Source: Fragilariopsis cylindrus CCMP1102
Taxonomy: Eukaryota > Bacillariophyta > Bacillariophyceae > Bacillariales > Bacillariaceae
Length of the DNA: 28,970 nucleotides
Assembly: GCA_900095095.1 (NCBI GenBank)
Contig: FMBT01000649.1
Location: 1-28,970 of the forward strand
Direction: 5' to 3'
The translations under genes and the position numbers were made by a program. This document shows positions 10,556-19,583 of the stretch, piece after piece. Below the pieces are notes generated by a model. That model was not told the DNA's origin, did no database searches, and saw only the letters and a program-made list of their open reading frames with translations. How positions within the stretch are numbered: the stretch's first letter is position 1; every line of letters begins with the position of its first letter.

Positions 10556-10930
10556 CTAATTCGTTACCAAGCCGCGAGTCTTCATTCGATTAGGATGTGG
10601 TTTAGTTGCGTCGCCACATACAATCGTGGTGTCATTCCTTTGGATCTTCCAACCCATCCATTGCATAAAGATTTGAACAATGTCTGCTAAGACTAGCTTC
10701 GGATGATATTATTTAGTGGGCAGCATATAATAATTATACGGTCTAACATCGTGATAACAAGCATCCCTAACCGGAGCTTCCTTATCTACAGGACGTGATG
10801 CATACCCGTCTGTACACATCATATGATACCAGTTAACGCCACCACAAGAAAAAGAATTGTTGGAGAGCCGGTTCAGACCAGTGGAGATACATTTGCTTTC
10901 GTCACAACCATCGTCGTTGGTTTGATTCAT
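10556..10930 (-). CDS. unrecognised Cys-rich protein (C-terminal part) with one in-frame TAA
   Basis: From ATG 10930 a 73-codon frame holds several Cys, including a Cys-Gly-Gly and a Trp-Tyr-His-Met-Met-Cys stretch, then Tyr-rich sequence, and meets TAA at 10709-10711. The same frame then continues for 50 further coding-like codons (an amphipathic stretch ADIVQIFMQWMGWKI, then VCGDATKPHP) to TAG at 10556-10558. Both halves look like one extracellular, disulfide-rich domain. The start may be an internal Met, because a possible acceptor (AATAATCTAG) lies just upstream; an exon further upstream is likely but not resolved. The family is not recognised. The stop could be a nonsense change or a base error. 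Confidence 0.42.
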
Positions 10931-11163
10931 ACCAGTACGGCCCTAGATTATTTTCTTCTTGCTATGCTCCGCTTCTATGCGATAAAAAAAAGAGGTCAAC
11001 GATTCCAGCGCCGCGAGGTTATATCTGTTACCGTTACTGCTGCTGATGTTTATGCTGTTGTACTTTGCATGCTATTACCGATGCTGATACGACTACGACG
11101 TCTTCGCATTGTGGTGTTTGTGTTTTATCATCAATTGTCAATTACCAGTACAAGAGATTGTGA

Positions 11164-11688
11164 ATGAGTGAACAACAAAAACAACATGCTTTTGATTCGT
11201 CGACGACACGTGCACATACAGTAGATCGTACATACATTCTTCTTCTTTATTTGACACAGGGAAAAAAGGAAAAGGTTGCTTCTATCGTCGCTCGTTGTGG
11301 AATCGAACCAAAACACGAAACACATCGACATATTGCCTACCGTCTCGCCACTACTACTCGTACTCATACCGAATACTCGTACTCATACTTATACTCACAC
11401 TGATACTCTTACTTATATCATTACGTCGATAGCCAGGAACTTTTGAATTTCAACAATACGATAACAACGAAACAACGACCAACATCGATTTATCCGAGCT
11501 TGGCGACGAATAATGAAGACAAGAAACCTGTTCATCCATTATGTAGTAGCAGCAGCATTATTAATAGCAACGCTATAACACCCCTCTATAAGGATTTGCC
11601 ATTTGAAACAAATTTGCGAGCGTTGTATGGATTAGAAAAGACAAAACGATGGTATATGCGATATGGTCTACTATTGTTCCTTCGATGA
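11164..11688 (+). CDS. unrecognised protein with a Thr-X dipeptide repeat, frame-broken
   Basis: ATG 11164 opens a frame of 79 codons; after its TGA (11401-11403) the same frame is open again to TGA at 11686-11688. In the middle, a 6-bp repeat reads best as Thr-Arg-Thr-His-Thr-Tyr-Thr-His-Thr-Asp in another phase. Removing one A near 11372 and adding one T in the TTTT at 11441-11444 gives a continuous reading of about 175 codons without the TGA. The C-terminal part (LPFETNLRALYGLEKTKRWY and a Leu-rich end) is convincingly protein-like. No domain is recognised. Confidence 0.38.
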
Positions 11689-11860
11689 TTTAGATGCGAT
11701 ATTAATAATAAGATACTGTACAAGGAAGTAGTGGCATAGTATACGATAATGTGTGTTTTAATTTTTTTGAAACTACTGTTGTTGTATTTATTAGATATAT
11801 TTTACATACACGAACTGGCTGCTGCAATATTGTTGTATAGCGCCGTCTATTAGAATAATT

Positions 11861-12262
11861 TATTTATTTTTCAGACCTTTGCATTGTCCAACACCAAATT
11901 TTGATCCACATGTACGTGGACATAGCTTATGGAGTTTGATCTTATCTTGTTTCTTTTTTCTACACATCTTCCTACCCTTTCTATGGTTACCAAGCCATTC
12001 ACAATCCTTTCTATTTTTACCTTTGAATCTGAAACCAGGATCGTCATCATCGCAAATTGATTGTTATTTTTTCAGACCTTTGCATTGTCCGACACCGAAT
12101 TTTAGTCCACATGTATGTGAACACAACTTATGGAGTTTGATCTCATCTTGTTTCTTTTTTTTACACATCTTCTTACCCTTTCTGTAGTTACCAAGCCATT
12201 CACAATCTTTTTTCTTTTTACCTTTGAATCTGAAATCAGAGTCGTCTTCACCGCAAGTTGAT
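11861..12262 (-). repeat. 201-bp tandem duplication of the terminal ShKT-like module
   Basis: About 11861-12061 repeats 12062-12262 with an offset of 201 bp (67 codons). Both encode D-F/G-F-R-F-K-G-K, a CEWLGN block, a Lys/Arg-rich stretch with MC, LHKLC, TCG and KFGVGQCKGLK. The proximal copy ends the protease gene at TAA (12064-12066). The distal copy lies in frame directly beyond that stop, is fully open, and ends in its own TAA. Confidence 0.85.
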
Positions 12263-15200
12263 GGTGGACTGGATAGTTCCTCAGGAGTAACTTCAGTTTC
12301 ATTGTTCTTAATAGGGTCACATACACCACAGGTGATGGGACAAAAATCCTTGATCAATTTGTCTGGAGCCGAAGATTCCATTGCATTTAAGTTACATCTT
12401 CTTTCAAACTCTCCCTCTTGTTCTATCCAACCCTGGGTACAAGTCTTTACACCTTGGTATTTGAAGCCGGGATCATTTTTGCAATTTTCATTATCAATAC
12501 TGACTACATTAGTTGGAGGATTGGTTGGTGATTTGGTTGGGGACGTAACTGGTGGTGGTGGTGGTGGTGGTGGTGGTGTACCAGGCTGGCATACACCACA
12601 CGTGATGGGACAAAAATCTTTAATCAATTTGCCTGGAGCCGAAGATTCTTTTGCATTTAAGTTACATCTTCTTTCAAACTCTCCCTCTTGTTCTATCCAA
12701 CCCTGGGTACAAGTCTTTGAGCCTTGGTATTTGAAGTCAGGATCATTTTCGCATTTTCCGTCATCAATACTCACTACATTAGTTGGAGAATTGGTTGGTG
12801 ATTTGGTTGGGGACGTAACTGTTGGTGGTGGTGTACCAGGTTGGCATACGCCACACGTGATGGGACAAAAATCTCTGATCAATTTGTCTGGAGCCGAAGA
12901 TTCTTTTGCATTTAAATTACATCTTCTATCATCTCCCTCTTGTTCTATCCAACCTTGGGTACAAGTCTTTGAGCCTTGGTATTTAAAGCTGGGATCATTT
13001 TCGCATTTTCCGTCCTCAATACTCACTACATTAGTTGGAGAATTGGTTGGTGATTTTGTTGGTGATTTGGTTGGGGACGTAGCTGGTGGTGGTGGTGTAC
13101 CAGGTTGGCATACGCCACAGGTGACGGGACAAAAATCTCTGATCAATTTGTCTGGAGCCGAAGATTCTTTTGCATTTAAGTTACATCTTCTATCATCTCC
13201 CTCTTGTTCTATCCAACCTTGGGTACAAGTCTTTGAGCCTTGGTATTTGAAGTCGGGATCATTTTCGCATTTTCTGTCATCAATACTAACTGCATTAGTT
13301 GGAGAATTGGTTGGTGATTTTGTTGGTGATTTGGTTGGGGACGTAACTGGTGGTGGTGGTGTACCAGGCTGGCATACACCACACGTGATGGGACAATACT
13401 CTTTGAGAAGTTTACCTAGCCATTCGATTTCACATCTGTCAGTTCCGGCCCCAACCCAATTGCATCTCTTGACCGACTTGTAACGAAGTCCATCATCATC
13501 GGAACATTCACTGGTAGGTCCAATTGTTGGTGCAACAGGAGCCATTGTAGGAGGTACCTTGGTAGGAAAGGCTGTAGGAACTGGCGTTGGTGCTTTCGGT
13601 GGTATTGTTGGAGATCTCGTTGGTGTACCAGGTGAAATATCATCAACACAGAATGTTCGTGTATCTTCAGAGTTAAATACACCACCTTCAAATACTTTCT
13701 TATATTCATCGCCTCCTGATGCTGTACCAAGAAAGCCTCGGTAGAATCCATCTTGATTTGGTTTCAAACCATCACCATATGAATCGTATATTTTAAAGTC
13801 ATAACACGAACCAGGATCTAAACAAAATGCAGTACCATCAGTCGGTTCCAACACACTTTTGTTGTTTTTTATAATTTTTCTTATCTCCTTCTGCAACCAG
13901 ATTATTGGTATTATTTTCAACCAATTTCCAAGATGTATCACCAGCAAAGTTATCGCTACCCAATCTCAACTTTAAATCGACCAAATCCACCACATGAAAT
14001 TGTTGGTGATGCAGTAGGTGGTGGTGGAGTTGCAGAAAGAGTAATTGTAGCATCTTTCATATCACTACTTAGTTTATCAAACTTAATAGTAACAGTTGAA
14101 CCATTTCCACGGTAGTCATCAATTGTATATGATTCACCAATATCTAGCATAACAATACGAGCTGATAATGCACTGTTAATACCTCTATCTTTACTATAAA
14201 GAACGACTTTATCTCCACCGGCAGGAACACCACTATTAACACCAGCTTTTCGGTTATATCCCAAATAAAAGTCGACACCATTATCTTCACCAAATTGTTC
14301 AAGTCGTAAGGAGATCAATTCACCTTTACTTGATCCGTCCTTCTTGTAGTCAGCAACTCCATTAAGCACAAAAGATGTTGGTTTACCGATAAAATCTAAA
14401 GGATCAGTCGAACCAATTTGTAGATCGTACCAACCCAATCTATAATTCTTAACAGCATTGAAACACTTTTTTGGGCCATCGTCTTCTGTACTACCAGCTG
14501 ACATGTATCCGGTGAGATCACCATAAACATTACCACCACCTGTACCAGAATGTGATAATCCAAAATTGTGACTGTAAAAAGAAAGCGATAATCACAATAG
14601 TGGCAAAGAAAATAAATCGTTAGCACAAAAAGAAATTATTTCTTAATCTTTATCCAACACCAATAGCGAACAAAAATGAACAAAACAGAATGCACAACAA
14701 CAAAACATACCCAACTTCATGCATTAGAACACCAGAAATAGAACATCTATTTTTGTTGTAATATGAATCATATCGATTTAAGTATGCAAATGCATCCCAT
14801 CCACCACTACCTGGTGGTTGGCAAAAAATTACCAAATCAAATTCTGCTCCAAGTCCATCTTCTCCACCATATAATTCATTAGTTTGAGCACTAGCCCTTT
14901 GTGCTAATTGTCCACGGTTTCCATCACGAGTATCATCCGGAATTGGATTGACATCAATAGCAACATCAACTACACCACCATCACCAACGTTTGCGGGTTG
15001 GATTTCTAATTGATTAAAAGAACATGCCTCCATTTGGCGTTTCAAGCACACCTCATCTTCAAATACATCATTGCGTAATTTAGCTGCTGTTGCATCAACA
15101 GCAGCACCGTTAGGACTGATTGGTCGAACAACCAGAGTCTTAAGTACGCCGGTGTTTCTTTTTGATAATCGGCGACGGTTCTTGTGATAACGATGATGAC

Positions 15201-15696
15201 GAACATCATCTTCTGTAATAGGTTCTATTATGATGTCGGATGTAACAACCAATTGAATATCTTCACCACCATTTAAAGCTGCAGCGGCGCTGTCAAGATA
15301 TTGTAAAACGACTGCACCAGTTGTTCTCAAAATTGATTCTCCACTAACAGGATTAAGTGCATCCATATCTTCCTTGCTGACACCAAAGATGTTCATGATG
15401 TCTCGTCCATTAAATCTTTCTTTTGCCATCTTTAGTGGAAATTCACAACTATAAGATATTTCATCAGTATTATCTGGGAAGGAAGTTATCTTAACGTATA
15501 TCGTACATTCAATATCGTCTTCAAGTAAGTGACGAGTTGTAACATTACGTTGTTGTTGTACTTGTTGTTGCACTTGTTGTTGCACTTGTTGTTGTACTTC
15601 GTGATTTACACTTCCTCGTAATGCAGAAGTACTTGTGATCAAGGTGGTGAAAGCAATTACGATTGCGAGTACAAGCATTGAAGCAATTTTATTCAT
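12064..15696 (-). CDS. secreted M11 (gametolysin-like) metalloprotease with multiple ShKT-like modules
   Basis: Exon 1 runs from ATG 15696 (not the upstream TTG) to 14711 and exon 2 from 14571 to 12064. Residues 1-25 form a signal peptide, followed by four VQQQ repeats, a propeptide-like region and the zinc site HEVGHNFGLSH (326-336, completed across the intron), fitting HExxHxxGxxH. The Met-turn GYMSAG (near 352), an ED-DGP block, CFNA and LGWY agree with peptidase M11 (gametolysin), extracellular matrix-degrading enzymes. After the catalytic domain come a TSWKL...YDSYGDGL domain, SPTKSPT/Pro-rich linkers, one divergent and four near-identical Cys modules (CPITCGVC ends) and a Lys-rich last module. 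Two one-base excesses, near 13982 and 13850, break the frame; removing one base at each restores the alignment. Predicted length about 1,160 aa. Likely acts on wall or mucilage proteins outside the cell. Confidence 0.85.
12310..13390 (-). repeat. coding tandem repeat: four ShKT-like modules with SPTKSPT linkers
   Basis: Four units of about 255-265 bp begin with the linker QPGTPPPP...SPTKSPTNSPTN and contain C-x2-DP-x-FKYQG-x-KTCTQGW, a RRCNLNA block, KLI-x-DFCPITCGVC. They differ mainly in linker length, from two to four SPT/NPT motifs and a Pro run of up to nine. Similarity this high points to recent unequal exchange. A 419-codon open frame on the opposite strand is a by-product of the triplet-phased repeat. 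Confidence 0.85.
14572..14710 (-). other. spliceosomal intron (139 bp) in the M11 protease gene
   Basis: The donor is GG|GTATGTTTTG (first intron base 14710) and the acceptor is TTTCTTTTTACAG|TCACAAT (last intron base 14572). Splicing joins HEVG to HNFGLSH and so rebuilds the zinc-binding site exactly; without splicing the frame runs into unrelated hydrophobic sequence. Confidence 0.92.
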
Positions 15697-16074
15697 TGTG
15701 TGATACAATAGTAACAATTATTGTTTACTAGTTTGTGCTTTGCCAATGATTGTTACTCAGATTTGATTTTATGTGTTTTGGAAATACCTTGTCTATTTTG
15801 AAAGGTTCGCTCTTCGCTTGAGGTTTGAACAATTTCATTTCGTGTATACAAGTTCGGTGCTTGTTACTAAAATCAGGGGATTGATAAATCTGAAAAAGTG
15901 CAACTACAAACTTTTCTCACCAATCAAAACAAATTCTGAAAATGACAAGCACAAGATTGTGAAGATTTAGGCATATTATTTTTTTAAAATGAGACGCATA
16001 ATTGTTTCATTTATTTATCGTTATCAATAATAAATGTAAGTACCGTATTTTTTATTGATAACGGTATGTACACA
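15697..16074. other. upstream region of the protease gene, no gene seen
   Basis: AT-rich sequence. A 65-codon open frame at 15773-15970 lacks protein-like features and is not called. A promoter for the minus-strand protease gene must lie here, but no motif can be singled out. Confidence 0.4.
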
Positions 16075-16800
16075 AAAAGTCATTCTCATTTTTGAATGCC
16101 GATTTGTTCAATGACGGTTCCGTAAATAACCAAATCATTCTTAGTATTTATATGTGTTGCTTCACGTTGACGGCATAATTGTTAGAATAGATATTTTCGT
16201 CCAATGTCCCTACACTTGAACAACATTAATACCGTAAATAACCCCGTCATTCTTACATTTATGTATGTGTTGTTCACGAGAGAAATACCACTGTAATCAA
16301 TACCGGTAAGTGTGATTGATCCATTTACGGCATAATTGTTTGAATAAAAAATTATTTTCGGCGAATAATGTCCCGACACCTCAATACACGACATTCGCTC
16401 AAGTCGTCAATTCTTACATTTATGTGTTGCTTCACGAAAGAACAACTAATTAATAAGTGTGATTGATTCATCGAGGCATAATTGTTTTTAATTGACTTTT
16501 TTTCCGCCAATGTCCCTTACACCTCAATATTCATTCGCTCAAGTTATGTTGTGCTAATTTTCTTTTACTGGCACAGGCAGTATTCGCATTACTGTATGAG
16601 GAGACATCTTGCTCATCTACTAGTACACTTTAGTTTGTTTCCTCATTTTTGAATACACCGATTTGTTGAATGACGTTCCTTAATTGTAACCCCGTCATTC
16701 TTACACTTTTATAAGTTCACGATTAAAATAATACACTAATTAATAGTGTCATTACAGTATTCATCGAAGGCATAATCATTCTTAATAAATGTTCTTGGCC
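16075..16800 (+). repeat. degenerate tandem repeat, ~180-bp period, about four units
   Basis: Blocks recur in the same order: GTCATTCTTACATTTATGT with a TTCACGA block, then GGCATAATTGTT, then CCAATGTCCC with ACACCTCAAT. Unit starts lie near 16130, 16245, 16400 and 16690, with much divergence and internal gaps. TTTTTGAAT-x-CCGATTTGTTGAATGACG flanks both sides. No coding content is credible. Confidence 0.6.
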
Positions 16801-17184
16801 AATATGATATCACAACAGCAACAGCACAGCATATTACAGTGATCACGCATAAGAAGACATGACATTGACAATGGTGGTTCTTACTGGCCGGTAACAAGAG
16901 AAGATTGTAGCTATGTTTTTTTGCATGGATGTTAATATTATAGTTGAAAAAGATTATTTGATGATATAATCATATCCCCCCAAGGTGAAACGGATCTTTA
17001 CTAATGAAATGCAATTAAGTAGACTAGACGACGGGATTGATTTGATGTTTTGATGTCATGATACCAACTACGCTACTACAACCAATCGATAAATCGATCG
17101 ATATATCAATCGATTTATCAATCAATTAATCAATAGATAAACAACGAACTTAAAATAGATAAATCAATGATATCAAAATAATTT
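16801..17184. other. AT-rich spacer with an ATCGAT/AATC-rich palindromic tract
   Basis: At about 17080-17140 ATCGATAAATCGATCGATAT and related words repeat and can fold on themselves. No gene is seen. It may include an intron or 5' flank of the broken gene at 17185. Confidence 0.4.
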
Positions 17185-17402
17185 GAGGAGAATGATGATG
17201 AAGACGGTGGTCCGTCCACCCGAAGCGGAAGACATGTAGGTGCGGTAACTTATTGCTTTGGGGGGGGACTGATGCTACTGCACTTCATCATTATCGATAC
17301 GGATCGAATTGCTTCAATACTCCATCAACTGACACGGAGACAAAGAAGGATGAAGTCGACCCAAAAACTACATTGAATAACCTTTCGAGGCATGTCATTT
17401 AA
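17185..17402 (+). pseudogene. frame-broken coding stretch with poly-G slip
   Basis: From 17185, after an acceptor-like TTTGAG, a frame encodes an acidic start, then a Gly/Ser/Arg stretch and GAVTYCFGGG. At 17260-17267 there are eight G. With nine G the frame continues as TDATALHHYRYGSNCFNTPS and a Lys/Asp/Thr-rich end to TAA at 17400-17402. As sequenced, the first frame instead reads into a stop. No ATG is found at the start, so an upstream exon is probable. No family assigned. Confidence 0.35.
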
Positions 17403-17557
17403 TAAAGCATGATCATCAAAAACAACAGATTCGAATCCAATATAATTACAACAAATGATGGGATTCATATTCGATTCTACTTCAATAGGAAGGCTATAGT
17501 TAATAACAATAAAATACAATTCGCTTTCCTTTTACTACTACTACTACGACTACCTAA

Positions 17558-17755
17558 ACAGATGGCAGTAATAATACTGATAATAATAATAGTAACAGTA
17601 CGATAGGACGGCAACAAGTAGCAACAATACCTCTCTTTGCGGCTGTCATAATGTCGGCTCTTTTGTTATTACTTCGAAGTATATTCATCTCACAAACTAA
17701 ATCGATTCATTCAACAAAAAAAACGTACAATGAACTGACTGTATACTTCGTGTAA
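17558..17755 (+). other. possible coding stretch with one membrane span
   Basis: A frame of 65 codons, open from just after TAA 17555-17557, encodes an Asn/Ser/Thr-rich stretch, then GRQQVATIPLFAAVIMSALL with more Leu (a likely membrane span) and a polar end, closing in TAA at 17753-17755. Upstream in the same frame ACT codons form a Thr run, so the TAA may reflect another small error. It may belong with 17185-17402. No ATG start is clear. Confidence 0.25.
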
Positions 17756-18145
17756 CCAGCAAACGTGAATCGAATCACGACACGAATGAAACCCTCATTC
17801 GTGTCTGATTATTAATATATCGTACTATCATGCCAACTCATTCGTGTGCCATTACAAAAATCTAAAATGATAAGCCCTTTGTTTCAACACTCCGAAAACC
17901 CTCGAAATAGATACAGTAACTTACTCAACGGTTGCGTTATCATCATTTCTTTTTCTTTTTTTTCCTCTACAAGATTCAATAAAATATCATTATTGAGCAA
18001 CAAATGAACACAGCAATCGAGCGACGTATTAGTTAGTAAATCAAACGAAGCTAGATTGGCATGAACGGCAGAATACAAAATCACAAACAACATAACATAA
18101 CATAACATTAGAACAATCCAACTCCGTACAGATTACTAACTACTG
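17756..18145. other. upstream region of the 18146 gene
   Basis: AT-rich, with CATAA repeats at about 18090-18107. A 74-codon minus-strand ATG frame (17884-18108) with a hydrophobic start lies here, but its sequence is not convincingly protein-like and it is not called. Confidence 0.4.
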
Positions 18146-18652
18146 ATGATGATGATGAAGTTTTCTTTTCTTTCGACTATTCTTCTTTTTATCGTTTTCG
18201 TGATTACTGGTCATGTGACTGTCGTCGTAGTAGATGGACGTCGTCTTGGCGAGGAGAATGGTAGTAATAGTAGTAAGAATAATGCCATCATATATGATGT
18301 ATTATCGTCTGCTGCGGCGGCTGCATCAATCAAAATTGAAGATCAGGAGGAGGACGACCAAGATCGAAGATCATTATTGAATGTTATTGATAACTTGAAA
18401 TATGAAATAACACAATTAGTAATTGAATCCAATCAAAATACAAATACAAATACAAATACAAATCATCGTTCATTAGGTGGAGGACTAATAATAACACAAC
18501 AACAACAACAACGTCAACGTTCATTGTATCAAGACTGGGCAAGTGATGATAATGGAAAATTATATTGGTGGATATGGTTAATTATTGCATTAAGTATTGC
18601 AGGATGTTGTTGTGTAACATGTTGTTTTAGTGTTTGTTTTTTAAGAGATTAA
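18146..18652 (+). CDS. small secretory-pathway membrane protein with RXL motifs and C-terminal span
   Basis: This intact 168-codon frame begins at a run of four ATGs and ends in TAA. Residues 5-29 form a signal peptide (hydrophobic, Val-rich). The lumenal part is Ser/Asn/Ala-, Asp- and Gln-rich and has several R-x-L sites (RRL near 32, then RSL before LNV, GGG and YQD); R-x-L is known as a processing site in diatom silica-associated proteins. DDNGKLYWWIW leads straight into a single span (about 141-165) dense in Cys, which ends three residues before the C-terminus. The motif D-x-x-G-x-L-[HY]-W-W-x-W is shared with the protein at 9664-10143, but the cytosolic tail is missing here. A related SDV-membrane role is inference. 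Confidence 0.78.
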   Translation: MMMMKFSFLSTILLFIVFVITGHVTVVVVDGRRLGEENGSNSSKNNAIIYDVLSSAAAAASIKIEDQEEDDQDRRSLLNVIDNLKYEITQLVIESNQNTNTNTNTNHRSLGGGLIITQQQQQRQRSLYQDWASDDNGKLYWWIWLIIALSIAGCCCVTCCFSVCFLRD

Positions 18653-18915
18653 TTAAAAATATAAATCATTTAAAAAAGAAAGAAGAAAAAAAAAAGGAAG
18701 ATTATGATACAATGATGATATGATGTGATACGATGATGATGGTGATGATGATGAGATAAGATTACACTTGAATAACTGTGAATAATATAATTATATTTCA
18801 TCATCATCTTCTTTTTTTTGAGTCAACACAGACGGACAAAGTCTACAATTGTATGAAGATAGTGAAAGAATGCTGGATTCGATTCGATTCAACTCGGCGT
18901 TTTTAATTATTTCTC

Positions 18916-18961
18916 TGGACTGGACTGGACTGGACTGGACTGGACTGGACTGGACTGGACT
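18916..18961. repeat. (TGGAC)9 pentanucleotide repeat
   Basis: Nine uninterrupted copies of TGGAC are read directly, plus one extra base. Confidence 0.93.
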
Positions 18962-19366
18962 GATTAATTGATAATATATGGATGATAGAAAACCAAAAAC
19001 AAATGAGGAATAAGGTTAGGTAGGTACAAAAAAAGGTCACACGCTACGCTGCACGCACTACAAGTTTTAAAAATAGTATAAACCATACATTTACTACTAT
19101 TAATATACAAGTACATTTCATCGTAGTAGTCTTTCAAGCATATCTGTCAACTACCGCTAACTAGAGTAGCAATTTGTAGGAATTTGTAGTAAGTAGTAGT
19201 AATCCGCTTGCGATGATTTAGATTGAAGAAAAACTTATATGGATCAATGACGAAATTAAGATTCAATGCAGTGTATTGCTAATTAGCTAAAACAATTAGA
19301 TACGCGGCCTTCGAACCGAATTGGAAGGACTAGAAGATATTAATAGTATCTATAATTTTATCTCAC

Positions 19367-19367
<1 letters not shown>

Positions 19368-19402
<35 letters not shown>
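19368..19402. repeat. (TA)n microsatellite
   Basis: An uninterrupted AT/TA run of about 17 units lies between the end of the 18146 gene and the end of the minus-strand Myb gene. Confidence 0.9.
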
Positions 19403-19404
<2 letters not shown>

Positions 19405-19583
19405 CTACCTTAATGCGGCATGTTTACTGAATCCTTCCCATCCATAAAATTAGGGATATGTGTAATGTATATGTATAAAGTTGTTTCCGTACTTTAAGTA
19501 CTATTTGTTAACTAAAGTCTGATATTCAAATCACGAACCCCACGTGAATATATCAACGCAATGAGCAAAAAAATGGAACTACA

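Larger units (their letters stand above)
18653..19583. other. intergenic with simple repeats
   Basis: Between convergent genes. It holds ATG/GATG-rich sequence after 18700, the TGGAC repeat at 18916-18961 and a TA run at about 19368-19402. No gene is supported. Confidence 0.55.

Noticed and set aside
12224-13483. 419-codon plus-strand open frame
   Set aside because: It is the antisense shadow of the ShKT repeat array, kept open by the triplet-phased repeats; the minus strand has the signal-bearing protein.
13840-13990. Programmed +1 frameshifting in the protease gene
   Set aside because: Two shifts lie within 150 bp at no known slippery stop context, and the window shows many similar one-base changes at short homopolymers, so sequence error is simpler.
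17884-18108. 74-codon minus-strand ATG frame with hydrophobic start, divergent from the 18146 gene
   Set aside because: The start lies in a CATAA repeat and the rest is AT-rich without recognisable features; not enough support.
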